From: a virus | Length of the DNA: 53,866 bases | Reading direction: 5' to 3' (one strand) | IMG/VR virus record: IMGVR_UViG_3300027709_000001 | Coordinates: 1-53,866 of that record | In this document: one piece after another, positions 33,791-41,098 of the stretch | Layout of the letters: the number at the start of each line of letters is the position of its first letter | How positions within the stretch are numbered: the stretch's first letter is position 1 | Translations under genes and position numbers: made by a program | The notes under the pieces: model-generated | Told to the model about the DNA's origin: nothing | The model's input: only the letters and a program-made list of their open reading frames with translations | Database searches by the model: none

Positions 33791-35381
33791 TGTATTGCGT
33801 ACTAACCATGATGGGCATAGGCGGTACAAAATCTTCGTCTAATTCCTCATCTGCTTGGTTAAATGTATCATATACTCTAGGATCCCACATTTTCATAACG
33901 CTAATCATACGCATAGCTAACAAGGCGGCACTAACTAGATCGTCAGTTTCACCGGGTTTTGCTTTAAAACTAGACCCTGATGCTACAAATCCTTTTAATT
34001 CAGTAATTAGAGGTTTACTGTTTACTTTCATTCTATCGTTTTCAACCATAGTTTTTAATTTAGCACAAGCACTTACTTTAGTCATATGAGTAGTATTAAA
34101 TCCTTTGCGGAATTTACGTATATGTCCTTTTTTAATAGGTTCATTAACAAACATTCCAGGTATATTTTCTTCACCGAAATCGTTAATAACAATAAGTGCG
34201 GCCTCACCTATAGCATTATTTTCTACACTAAAGTAAATATTTTGCCCGTCAGTTTCGCTTGTTTCTTTAATATAGTTACAAATATCTTTCATAATTCTAA
34301 CTTGGGTAGGTATAGGTGTAGTGTTATGACGCCATTCACCTACTTGTTTATATGTAGGAATTTCAAATATTTGGATAGCCGCATAATCGCCGCCAGTACC
34401 CATTGAAGGATCTAAAGCAACTACATACGTTTTATCGCCAGCTGGTTTACCGTACCAACGAGTTTGTCCCATATTAAGTATAGGATCTTTTCCTTCTAGT
34501 GTAGATAATTTAATTGCATTAATTAATGTTTCATCATAAACTAAAAATTCGCAACCATACTCACGTCTAAAACGTTCTTCACCAATACGCCCTACTTCTG
34601 CTTTCATCCATTTTTCATCTCTATCTGGGTGTTCGTCCCAGTTAGCTGTAAAACCATGAAAGCCATTAATACCTACTTCTTGTTCGTTTCCTGTTTCGTC
34701 AAATTTATTTTGTGATTCTTTCCATATAATTGCAAATGTATCTTCGTCTGAGTTTGGTGTTGAAGTAATAATTGCACGACCACCTGTTGCTAGTGTTGGT
34801 GACATTGAAGTCCAAAACTCATCTGCAATACTAGGATTAACAAATGCAAACTCATCACAGTATAATAAAGATATAGACATACCTCTACCAGTATTACCTG
34901 TAGTAGTAGCACTTACTAATCTACTACCGTTTTCAAATTCCATTGAACCTTTATTATAGTTTGTAACACCTGCACGAATATAGTCAGGACATAATTCATA
35001 TCCATAACGTATACGTTGCATAATTTCTTGAGCACCAGCAAATTTATGTGCGGCAATTAATATTGTTTGATCAGGATGAAACATAGCATACCATAAAAGA
35101 TATGCAGAAGCACAAGTTGTTTTACCACTTTGGCGTGGGAGCATATTAACATTAAATCTATGATTATGATATGCTTCCATAAGTTTTACTTGATAGTCAT
35201 AAGGTTTAAATAACATTTTTCCATCAACAGGGTGTTGAATATTATAAAAATGTTCTGCGAAATGTAAGAAGCCTGTAGTGTCGTCCATACAGAGTTTTAA
35301 ATTCTCTATTTCGGTTTCACCAAATTTTTCACGTAAATGGGGCTTTTTAGTTAATACGCCGTCTAAACTTTTTATGCTCAT
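33786..35381 (-). CDS. 17: terminase large subunit gp17
   Basis: 531 aa from the ATG at 35381; a TTG further upstream (35399) would lie inside the late promoter. N-terminal ATPase: Walker A LPRQSGKTT (81-89) and Walker B LLYCDEF (about 172-178). C-terminal RNase H-like nuclease: VALDPSMGTGGDYA (about 322-335) and a later Asp pair (GETDDLVSAALLAM). It packages DNA into the prohead with gp16 and the portal. Confidence 0.95.
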   Translation of the reverse strand: MSIKSLDGVLTKKPHLREKFGETEIENLKLCMDDTTGFLHFAEHFYNIQHPVDGKMLFKPYDYQVKLMEAYHNHRFNVNMLPRQSGKTTCASAYLLWYAMFHPDQTILIAAHKFAGAQEIMQRIRYGYELCPDYIRAGVTNYNKGSMEFENGSRLVSATTTGNTGRGMSISLLYCDEFAFVNPSIADEFWTSMSPTLATGGRAIITSTPNSDEDTFAIIWKESQNKFDETGNEQEVGINGFHGFTANWDEHPDRDEKWMKAEVGRIGEERFRREYGCEFLVYDETLINAIKLSTLEGKDPILNMGQTRWYGKPAGDKTYVVALDPSMGTGGDYAAIQIFEIPTYKQVGEWRHNTTPIPTQVRIMKDICNYIKETSETDGQNIYFSVENNAIGEAALIVINDFGEENIPGMFVNEPIKKGHIRKFRKGFNTTHMTKVSACAKLKTMVENDRMKVNSKPLITELKGFVASGSSFKAKPGETDDLVSAALLAMRMISVMKMWDPRVYDTFNQADEELDEDFVPPMPIMVSTQYR

Positions 35382-35386
35382 AGCAG

Positions 35387-35394
35387 TATTTATT
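35387..35394 (-). promoter_or_regulatory. T4-type late promoter for terminase, leaderless geometry
   Basis: AATAAATA on the minus strand, 5 nt before the ATG at 35381. It directly follows the terminator at 35396-35423. Confidence 0.75.
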
Positions 35395-35395
35395 G

Positions 35396-35423
35396 GCAAA
35401 AATAGGACCTTACGGTCCTATTT
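35396..35423 (-). terminator. intrinsic terminator
   Basis: On the minus strand a 10-bp stem (AAATAGGACC/GGTCCTATTT) with a GTAA (GNRA-type) loop runs into a T-rich tail. It ends the transcript from 35826 and is immediately followed by the terminase late promoter. Confidence 0.85.
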
Positions 35424-35472
35424 GAGTTTACAATATGGGGAGGAAATATTGTGTTTGTATTATAGTTTTTTA

Positions 35473-35826
35473 TTATGTTAGTGTAATGCCTGTTACAGCC
35501 GCTACAGTAGTACCAGTAACATCAATGTTGTTTGGACCAACTGTTGTTCCTAAGTCACGTACTCTTGTTTGAATATCAGTAGCTGATAATGCCGCATCTG
35601 TAATCATATAAACAATTCCGCTGTTAGCATCAACTAATTGATACATTAAAGGATTAATTTCTTTAATAATCATTTCGCCTGCTTCATCAACAGCATCATC
35701 TTCTGCTCTTAAATCAACAGCCGTTCCACCGTTGACTTTTACAGTCATTAACCATCCTTTGGCATTATGTTGATATAAAGTACCAACTGTTACACCTAGT
35801 CCGTTTGTTCTTGTAAATCCTACCAT
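35473..35826 (-). CDS. small structural-like protein (117 aa)
   Basis: Beta-rich, with Gly/Thr-rich ends (GFTRTNGLGVTVG and DVTGTTVAAVTGITLT). It has no enzyme motif. This shape and its place between packaging genes suggest a capsid or tail decoration protein; that is inference. It is the last gene before the terminator. Confidence 0.6.
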   Translation of the reverse strand: MVGFTRTNGLGVTVGTLYQHNAKGWLMTVKVNGGTAVDLRAEDDAVDEAGEMIIKEINPLMYQLVDANSGIVYMITDAALSATDIQTRVRDLGTTVGPNNIDVTGTTVAAVTGITLT

Positions 35827-35836
35827 GCTATTTTCC

Positions 35837-36592
35837 TTATTTCATTTTCCCTACGGTATCGCCAGCTTTATTCATCGCTTTACCAAATTGGTTAAAACCT
35901 TTTGATGTATTAGGTTCTGATGATTTTGCTTTTGCCGATGGGCCTGATTTTGACATAGGTGATTCTGTTACAGAATCACTTTTTTCTTTTAGTGCTTTCC
36001 AAAGCTCGTCTTTAATTGTATCTTCTAAACGAGTTAATTCAGCTCTAAGTGCCATTGGATTATCTCCACCAGCCGCAACTGGATGTGCTTTTTTAGGGCC
36101 ATTCAATCCGCCTGACAAATCCTTTGTCATAAGCTGTGTGTCGCCATATTTTTCATCTGGCTCGTTAGCATAATCTTTATCTTCTTCTGGTTCTTTGCCG
36201 TCGTCTTTATCGCCAATACCAGCAAGTTTTATAATATCCATTCCTTTGTCATCATCTGATGGACCGTCTGGTCCTTCTGGAGGACTAATACTTACACCAC
36301 CGTCATCTGGACCAATACTTGGACCATCTGGTGCACCACATGGTGAATCATCTGGACCTTTGTCGCCGTCGTCTCCGCCTGGCATATCAACCATGCTTCT
36401 AAATTTTTCAATATCCATTCTTGGATTTGGATCACTGATGTCGCTTGCCGGAGCCGCTTTTTCTAGTCCAGCATTTTGCATCATTTTTAAAAGTATTCCA
36501 ACATCATTAGCAGTATCGCCTGACATTGAAATATTCATTGATGCTGTTTCGTTTAAGTCATCAATCTTTTTATATATGTCTTGTAACTTCAT
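35837..36592 (-). CDS. acidic low-complexity phage protein
   Basis: 251 aa. Residues 1-45 form a structured helical start (MKLQDIYKKIDDLNE, NDVGILLKMMQNAGL). From about 70 to 165 it is a disordered Asp/Gly/Pro-rich region with repeated GPD/DGP units. A helical segment (about 180-205) and a basic Ser/Lys tail end it. Such charge-patterned proteins can act as scaffold or core proteins, but no T4 homologue can be named. Confidence 0.65.
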   Translation of the reverse strand: MKLQDIYKKIDDLNETASMNISMSGDTANDVGILLKMMQNAGLEKAAPASDISDPNPRMDIEKFRSMVDMPGGDDGDKGPDDSPCGAPDGPSIGPDDGGVSISPPEGPDGPSDDDKGMDIIKLAGIGDKDDGKEPEEDKDYANEPDEKYGDTQLMTKDLSGGLNGPKKAHPVAAGGDNPMALRAELTRLEDTIKDELWKALKEKSDSVTESPMSKSGPSAKAKSSEPNTSKGFNQFGKAMNKAGDTVGKMK

Positions 36593-37164
36593 TATTTGCT
36601 CCCTACAGGACTTGTTTTACCCGGCTCACCCATGTCGTGTTTTTGTTCCTTATCGGATACACCGTCTGGTACTTGTTTATTTTCACGTTCTGCTCGAACG
36701 CCTTCAAGTTCTTTTAATAATCCCATTATTCTTTCACCACCAACTTGTTTTTGTGCATCCGGATCTGCATCTGTTAAATCAGTACCTAATGCAGGTTCGT
36801 AAACTTTATCATAGTTTGATTTGTCTTGGTATTCTTCTTGGGGTGCACCTTCGCCTCTTACAATAACATGAGATTCTGGAATTTTACAGCTCATTGAAAT
36901 ATATTGTTGGAGTACTTGTGGTGTAGTGGGATAAGCTAGTTCAACGTCATAGTAGTGAACATGAACATTTTGTAATTGTGGAAAATCTAAAGGTCGCTCT
37001 GTAATAGGAGTACGTTTTCCAGCACTCATATTTTCAACTTTAAACTTCTGTAGTACGCCTTCTAAGTGATCAGCGTGACCTTCTGGTAAATCGCCAGCTA
37101 CGCCCACTTTAAAAGAGTACGTCTTTTTTGCTTCGTTTAGATGTTCAACAAATGTTTTACTCAT
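36592..37164 (-). CDS. phage protein of unknown function
   Basis: 190 aa. An alpha/beta domain (KTYSFKVGVAGDLPEGHADH, with a VHVHYYDVELAYP strand pair, about 15-115) has a ferredoxin-like pattern; the C-terminal third is polar and disordered. Its stop and the next start overlap by one base. A late promoter at 37189-37196 lies just upstream, inside the gp16 stop. Confidence 0.65.
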   Translation of the reverse strand: MSKTFVEHLNEAKKTYSFKVGVAGDLPEGHADHLEGVLQKFKVENMSAGKRTPITERPLDFPQLQNVHVHYYDVELAYPTTPQVLQQYISMSCKIPESHVIVRGEGAPQEEYQDKSNYDKVYEPALGTDLTDADPDAQKQVGGERIMGLLKELEGVRAERENKQVPDGVSDKEQKHDMGEPGKTSPVGSK

Positions 37165-37187
37165 GACTTTGTTTTCCCGTTATAGTA

Positions 37188-37676
37188 TTATTTATCTAAA
37201 GACTTGAGTTTTTCTAATAGGCTATTACGATCTGTAACAACAAATCCTTCACCATTTACTAGATTACCGTCGTCTATATGCCCGTCTCTATCCATTTTTT
37301 CTTTTTTCAGCTGTAATTCAACCATTTTGAGCTTCTTATCTAGCTTGGCGTTTTTAGCATCAAGATTGGTTTTAAGCATCTGTCCAGCTACTTCAAATAC
37401 TCGTCCTGAGTAGCGTGATTCAACATTCATACCTAAATCCATTAGGTCTTCATATGCCTGCATGGATTTTTCAGAAACTTCATTAAGTTCTTTATCACCT
37501 AACTCACCTAGTCCTTTTACTTGGGGTAAAGCGGCTGTAATTTTATCAAATTCAGCTATTTCGCGAAACGTTTCTTTTTGTTCTTGCTTTGCTTCAGCTT
37601 TTGCTTTATTTTTATCCGCGTCAATAATTTCTTGTGACTCAGGTAAATTTAATATCTCTTCTAACTTCTTTGTCAT
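37188..37676 (-). CDS. 16: terminase small subunit gp16
   Basis: 162 aa. It opens with LEEILNLPE, and a central region (YEDLMDLGMNVESRYSG RVFEVAGQMLKTNLDAKN) with a long coiled coil matches marine T4-like gp16 proteins that form the DNA-recognition ring. The charged stretch (about 20-45) is Lys/Glu-rich. It regulates gp17 and packaging initiation. GAAAAAG site; overlaps the iscU stop by 4 nt. Confidence 0.8.
   Translation of the reverse strand: MTKKLEEILNLPESQEIIDADKNKAKAEAKQEQKETFREIAEFDKITAALPQVKGLGELGDKELNEVSEKSMQAYEDLMDLGMNVESRYSGRVFEVAGQMLKTNLDAKNAKLDKKLKMVELQLKKEKMDRDGHIDDGNLVNGEGFVVTDRNSLLEKLKSLDK
37189..37196 (-). promoter_or_regulatory. T4-type late promoter
   Basis: GATAAATA on the minus strand overlaps the last codons and stop of gp16 and lies 24 nt before the ATG at 37164, so a short leader is expected. 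Confidence 0.65.
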
Positions 37677-38047
37677 CTTTTTCCTTGATAATCGGCAATT
37701 GCTGACCTAATCGCATCTTCGGCTAAAACTGAACAATGAATTTTAACTGGAGGCAATGCCAATTCCTCAACTATTTCTGTATTTTTTATTTCTTTTGCTT
37801 GTTCTAAAGTTTTACCTTTTACCCATTCAGTTACTAAACTTGAACTTGCAATAGCACTACCGCACCCATAAGTTTTAAATTTAGCATCGTCAATAACTCC
37901 ATCTTTAACTTTAATTTGTAGTTTCATAACATCACCACAAGCAGGAGCTCCAACCATTCCAGTTCCTACTGCTGGGTCAGTCATATCCATTTTACCCACG
38001 TTACGTGGATTTTCATAATGGTCTAATACTTTTTCACTATATGCCAT
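37673..38047 (-). CDS. iscU: IscU-type iron-sulfur cluster scaffold
   Basis: 124 aa, full length. All key residues are visible: Cys37 and Asp39 in GAPACGD, Cys62 in YGCGSAIASSS, His104 and Cys105 in KIHCS, plus the HscA-recognition motif LPPVK (98-102). It would assemble [2Fe-2S] clusters using host IscS and HscAB. It is embedded in the virion module with a late promoter of its own, an unusual place for a housekeeping gene. Confidence 0.93.
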   Translation of the reverse strand: MAYSEKVLDHYENPRNVGKMDMTDPAVGTGMVGAPACGDVMKLQIKVKDGVIDDAKFKTYGCGSAIASSSLVTEWVKGKTLEQAKEIKNTEIVEELALPPVKIHCSVLAEDAIRSAIADYQGKR

Positions 38048-38074
38048 TTTTAATCTCTATTGTTTAACTACGTA

Positions 38075-38082
38075 TATTTATC
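38075..38082 (-). promoter_or_regulatory. T4-type late promoter for iscU
   Basis: GATAAATA on the minus strand in the 36-bp gap between gp4 and iscU, 27 nt before the ATG at 38047. Confidence 0.7.
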
Positions 38083-38083
38083 G

Positions 38084-38527
38084 TTATTTGCGTCTGGCTT
38101 TTGGCTTATGGAATATGTCATTTTCGTTAATAACACGGAAATAGATTTTTCTTTGTTTACACCAATGTCTAGCGGCTTCCCATTTAGCCATGTTTCTTAT
38201 ATATTGGGCTTGTCTAAATTTGTCACGCCCAACACTTTCTTTCTTCATTTGGTTTTCGGGTTTAACTTCTATTAACTCAACATGACCTTTACCTCTAGCA
38301 TCAGTATATTGAATTAAAAAATCAGGAACATAAACTGTAAGTTTTCCTGTTAAAGGATCTTTGTATGGAATTTTAACTGACTCACTTGACCATTTAGATA
38401 CAGAAGTGCTTTCATCACAGAAACGCATAAAAGCTAATTCCCAACTTGATCTATATAGAGGAGTCTTGCGTCCTAGGTATTTGTTAGTGTTTTTAAGACT
38501 GTAACGGCCTTGTGCAAACTTTGCCAT
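38084..38527 (-). CDS. 4: head completion nuclease gp4
   Basis: 147 aa, matching T4 gp4 (150 aa). GRYSLKNTNKYLGRKTPLYRSSWE at the start (split over residues 7-30) and the PD-(D/E)xK-like core (PDFLIQYTD, then ELIEVKPE, about 70-92) are visible. It is needed to finish packaged heads before tail joining. It ends in a basic tail. Confidence 0.88.
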   Translation of the reverse strand: MAKFAQGRYSLKNTNKYLGRKTPLYRSSWELAFMRFCDESTSVSKWSSESVKIPYKDPLTGKLTVYVPDFLIQYTDARGKGHVELIEVKPENQMKKESVGRDKFRQAQYIRNMAKWEAARHWCKQRKIYFRVINENDIFHKPKARRK

Positions 38528-38529
38528 AG

Positions 38530-38922
38530 TTACACCAATACATTACGTTTTTCTAGTTTGTTGCCTGAATTGTCTATTTTATAACCTAGTGTACTAATTT
38601 TTGATCTATTATAATTTAAAATTTCTGTAACAATTGAACTGAGTTGTAATGAATCCAAACCTTTAAGTGTATCTAAAAGTTCAAATACATTAACGTTATC
38701 AAGTCTTGCTTGTTGCATAAGAATAGTGCCAATAGTTTGGGCACTAGTTTTATCAAAGTCTCTATTCTCAAAGAATCCAATAACTGCATCAACTTGGTTA
38801 GTAGGGAAACTTATTGACGCTGTAAAGTATTTGTCTAAAAAACTTTTTACTTGGTCTGCTGAATCTGTTGATTCAATACGGGGTATATTTATTAAATGAT
38901 CTTCTGTTGTTTGTGTTGGCAT
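38530..38922 (-). CDS. hypothetical virion-module protein (130 aa)
   Basis: Helical, beginning MPTQTTEDHLINIPRIESTD. No family motif. It sits between the tube-like protein and gp4 with gaps of 2-9 nt, and it is likely co-translated with them. A small neck, tail or chaperone role is possible. Confidence 0.65.
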   Translation of the reverse strand: MPTQTTEDHLINIPRIESTDSADQVKSFLDKYFTASISFPTNQVDAVIGFFENRDFDKTSAQTIGTILMQQARLDNVNVFELLDTLKGLDSLQLSSIVTEILNYNRSKISTLGYKIDNSGNKLEKRNVLV

Positions 38923-38931
38923 TTTATATTC

Positions 38932-40335
38932 CTATGTAAATATTAAATTTGGATTATTACGTGCCGTAGTTTGTGCCGCGGCTATTTCAATATCTCTAAA
39001 TTCATCTTGTGCAGTAGTTGATAATGAATCCCACTTATCTGAAATTGCATCAACAATTCCGCCTTGGGTAGATGCTACTGTTAACCCTTTACCTAATTGA
39101 TCTTTTAAGAAACTTCCTTGTTTTGCTAAATTATCTACCATCGCAGGATTACTAGCAAGAGTAGTTAAAATGTCTCCAGTTGATTGTGTTGCTAAAGATT
39201 TAACTATAGTTACTGCACCAGTTACACCAGCAACTGATTGTACAATACTACCTATCGAACCACCAGCGCCGGCACTCTTCGGAAAGAATGTATTAGCAAC
39301 TCCACCTACGTTACCTCCACTTATTCCACCAATGCCTCCAATGGCTCCTTTTAAAATATTAAAACCTTCTTGACGCAATCCACCTTTTGATAATGATTTT
39401 GCATTTTTAAATACGTTAGCGCCTTTAAGTACAGTTCCAAGTAATGCTGAAGGACTACTAAATGCTTGTCCACTAGTAATATCTCCAAGCACACCTAAGC
39501 CACTTTCTAGTACTCCGCCTTGACCAAATAAATTTGTAGTACCTCCACCAAGTGCTGTTATTGGACTTGGTGATGTATCGTAATGTCCTGATGCTGGACC
39601 AAATGATTTCGGTGCCGCATCTTTTGAAGTATCAATGCCTCCGCGTCCATACCATACAGTTTCATATAATACTTGCATAGTGCTTTGTACTGCATCACTT
39701 GAATTATTATCTAAACTATCATGTTGCCAACTTTGTATCATAGGATTAACTAATGTAAAAGAAGTATATCTTCGTCTTGACATTTGATAAATTTGTATAC
39801 TATCAAAAAAGTTATGGAAGCTATCATTGTCTAACCCGAATCTAAACTTATTATTAGTTTCGCCTGTATATGTATTTCCTCTATTGTATGCCGCGTGTTT
39901 TTGATTAGGAAATCCAGGAGTATCAAATGCCGCATACGTACCATCTTTAAAATAATATCTATAGTATGCTTCCCACATAGCAGTCGTTTGACCATAGTTA
40001 TCATCATGAAATGTGATCATAATAGGATCATAATCTAATCTTGTTTGTAAATTACGTTTTTTATTATATTGATGTTTTAAAGAAGTACTTACATTATACT
40101 TAGGTAAGTCAACTGCCTTAACTAGCATATTAACTTCTTGAGTTTTAATTTGTGGAATTACTTTTACTGCATCAGCATTTAAGTTAAAGGTAACATGATA
40201 TAAAAACTTATGTTTTGGTGCTAACCTAAAACTATCATTTGTATATAACGCTCTAGCGTGTTGCCAGTCACCAAGGTTACCCTTAGGGTTAGTTGCACCT
40301 TGCAATACTTGTTTAAAAAAGTCTGATATCGGCAT
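38932..40335 (-). CDS. tail-tube-fold baseplate protein (gp54/gp48-like)
   Basis: 467 aa. Residues about 40-235 (FLYHVTFNLN, VKAVDLPKYNV, YDPIMITFHDDN) follow the tail tube fold shared by gp19, gp48 and gp54. The second half is Gly/Ser-rich with hydrophobic helices (KGAIGGIGGISGGNVGG), as in tube initiator or cap proteins. It is not gp20, which would be expected here in T4 order. It lies downstream of the terminator that ends the gp19 unit. Confidence 0.65.
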   Translation of the reverse strand: MPISDFFKQVLQGATNPKGNLGDWQHARALYTNDSFRLAPKHKFLYHVTFNLNADAVKVIPQIKTQEVNMLVKAVDLPKYNVSTSLKHQYNKKRNLQTRLDYDPIMITFHDDNYGQTTAMWEAYYRYYFKDGTYAAFDTPGFPNQKHAAYNRGNTYTGETNNKFRFGLDNDSFHNFFDSIQIYQMSRRRYTSFTLVNPMIQSWQHDSLDNNSSDAVQSTMQVLYETVWYGRGGIDTSKDAAPKSFGPASGHYDTSPSPITALGGGTTNLFGQGGVLESGLGVLGDITSGQAFSSPSALLGTVLKGANVFKNAKSLSKGGLRQEGFNILKGAIGGIGGISGGNVGGVANTFFPKSAGAGGSIGSIVQSVAGVTGAVTIVKSLATQSTGDILTTLASNPAMVDNLAKQGSFLKDQLGKGLTVASTQGGIVDAISDKWDSLSTTAQDEFRDIEIAAAQTTARNNPNLIFT

Positions 40336-40343
40336 AGTACTAC

Positions 40344-40351
40344 TATTTATC
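40344..40351 (-). promoter_or_regulatory. T4-type late promoter, near-leaderless
   Basis: GATAAATA on the minus strand, 8 nt before the ATG at 40335, just downstream of the terminator at 40378-40404. Confidence 0.72.
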
Positions 40352-40377
40352 TTTTAAAATATGAGGGGATTTAGACG

Positions 40378-40404
40378 AAAAAAGGGGCCTATTGCTAGAC
40401 CCCT
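40378..40404 (-). terminator. intrinsic terminator after gp19
   Basis: A 9-bp stem with GCAA tetraloop (AGGGGTCTA/TAGGCCCCT, one U-G pair) followed by TTTTTT on the minus strand. On the plus strand the U-G pair becomes a C-A mismatch, so it is built for the minus strand. Confidence 0.92.
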
Positions 40405-40435
40405 AATCTCTTAGGAAATATTATAATCGCTTATA

Positions 40436-41065
40436 TTATTGCGATGCGCCGCCGGTTGCTAGTGAACCACCAGCTCTACCAACTGCTGTACCAATACCAG
40501 TACCTTGCGGTGTTTGTATCGCGTTATCATATCTAATTGATAATGCAATAGTTACTGGATCATTAGTACTATATGCTAATGTATTATAGTTAGCACTTTC
40601 TACATAACAACCGTAAAGTTCAAACGTTTCAAGTACACCAACTGCATTGGCACCATTACCACCGTCTAAAATTTCAATTTTAGTTACGAATTTGTAATCT
40701 TGCCCTGAAGCCGCACTTGATTGTTCAAAGAAATCAAATTGTCGTTGAATTTGCTCGCCTACTATTTTTTGTACGTTATTTGAAACATCTTCACGTAAGT
40801 TAAGTGTAATTGGTTCCCAAGTATGTTTCCCTGCTAGGAATACACGTGAGTTATACACATCAACAGTGATTTGTTCAAAAGACACGTTAGGTCTTGTAAC
40901 ATCAACAACCTGTTTAGTTAACTCAGTTGTTGGTGTTGATAATCCAAAATTTTCCAGGCTCACTCTAAAGCGATACTGGAGTTTTGGCATTAACAGTCCT
41001 TGGTTACTAGCTGAAGAACTAGTATCTAAAGGTACTGTAAGTTTTGATAATGTCGAAATGCTCAT
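40436..41065 (-). CDS. 19: tail tube protein gp19
   Basis: 209 aa against 163 in T4. It shows the tube fold (YRFRVSLENFG, RPNVSFEQITVDVYNSRVFLAG, WEPITLNLRED, then VLETFELYGCYVESANY and NDPVTIALSIRYDNA). The ends are Ser/Gly-rich (GRAGGSLATGGASQ), a likely surface extension. It polymerises inside the sheath. GAGGAG site and late promoter upstream. Confidence 0.9.
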   Translation of the reverse strand: MSISTLSKLTVPLDTSSSASNQGLLMPKLQYRFRVSLENFGLSTPTTELTKQVVDVTRPNVSFEQITVDVYNSRVFLAGKHTWEPITLNLREDVSNNVQKIVGEQIQRQFDFFEQSSAASGQDYKFVTKIEILDGGNGANAVGVLETFELYGCYVESANYNTLAYSTNDPVTIALSIRYDNAIQTPQGTGIGTAVGRAGGSLATGGASQ

Positions 41066-41087
41066 TATAATATCTCCTCGTTAGTAG

Positions 41088-41095
41088 TATTTATC
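41088..41095 (-). promoter_or_regulatory. T4-type late promoter for gp19
   Basis: GATAAATA on the minus strand, 22 nt before the ATG at 41065, with GAGGAG in the leader. Confidence 0.75.
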
Positions 41096-41098
41096 ATT

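Noticed and set aside
36195-36866. 223-aa plus-strand ORF opposite 35837-37164
   Set aside because: Its Ser/Pro/Gly-rich sequence is the mirror of the acidic low-complexity gene on the minus strand.
38886-38893. ATAAATA-like sequence on the minus strand
   Set aside because: It lies inside the 38530-38922 coding region without a downstream gene start at a useful distance.
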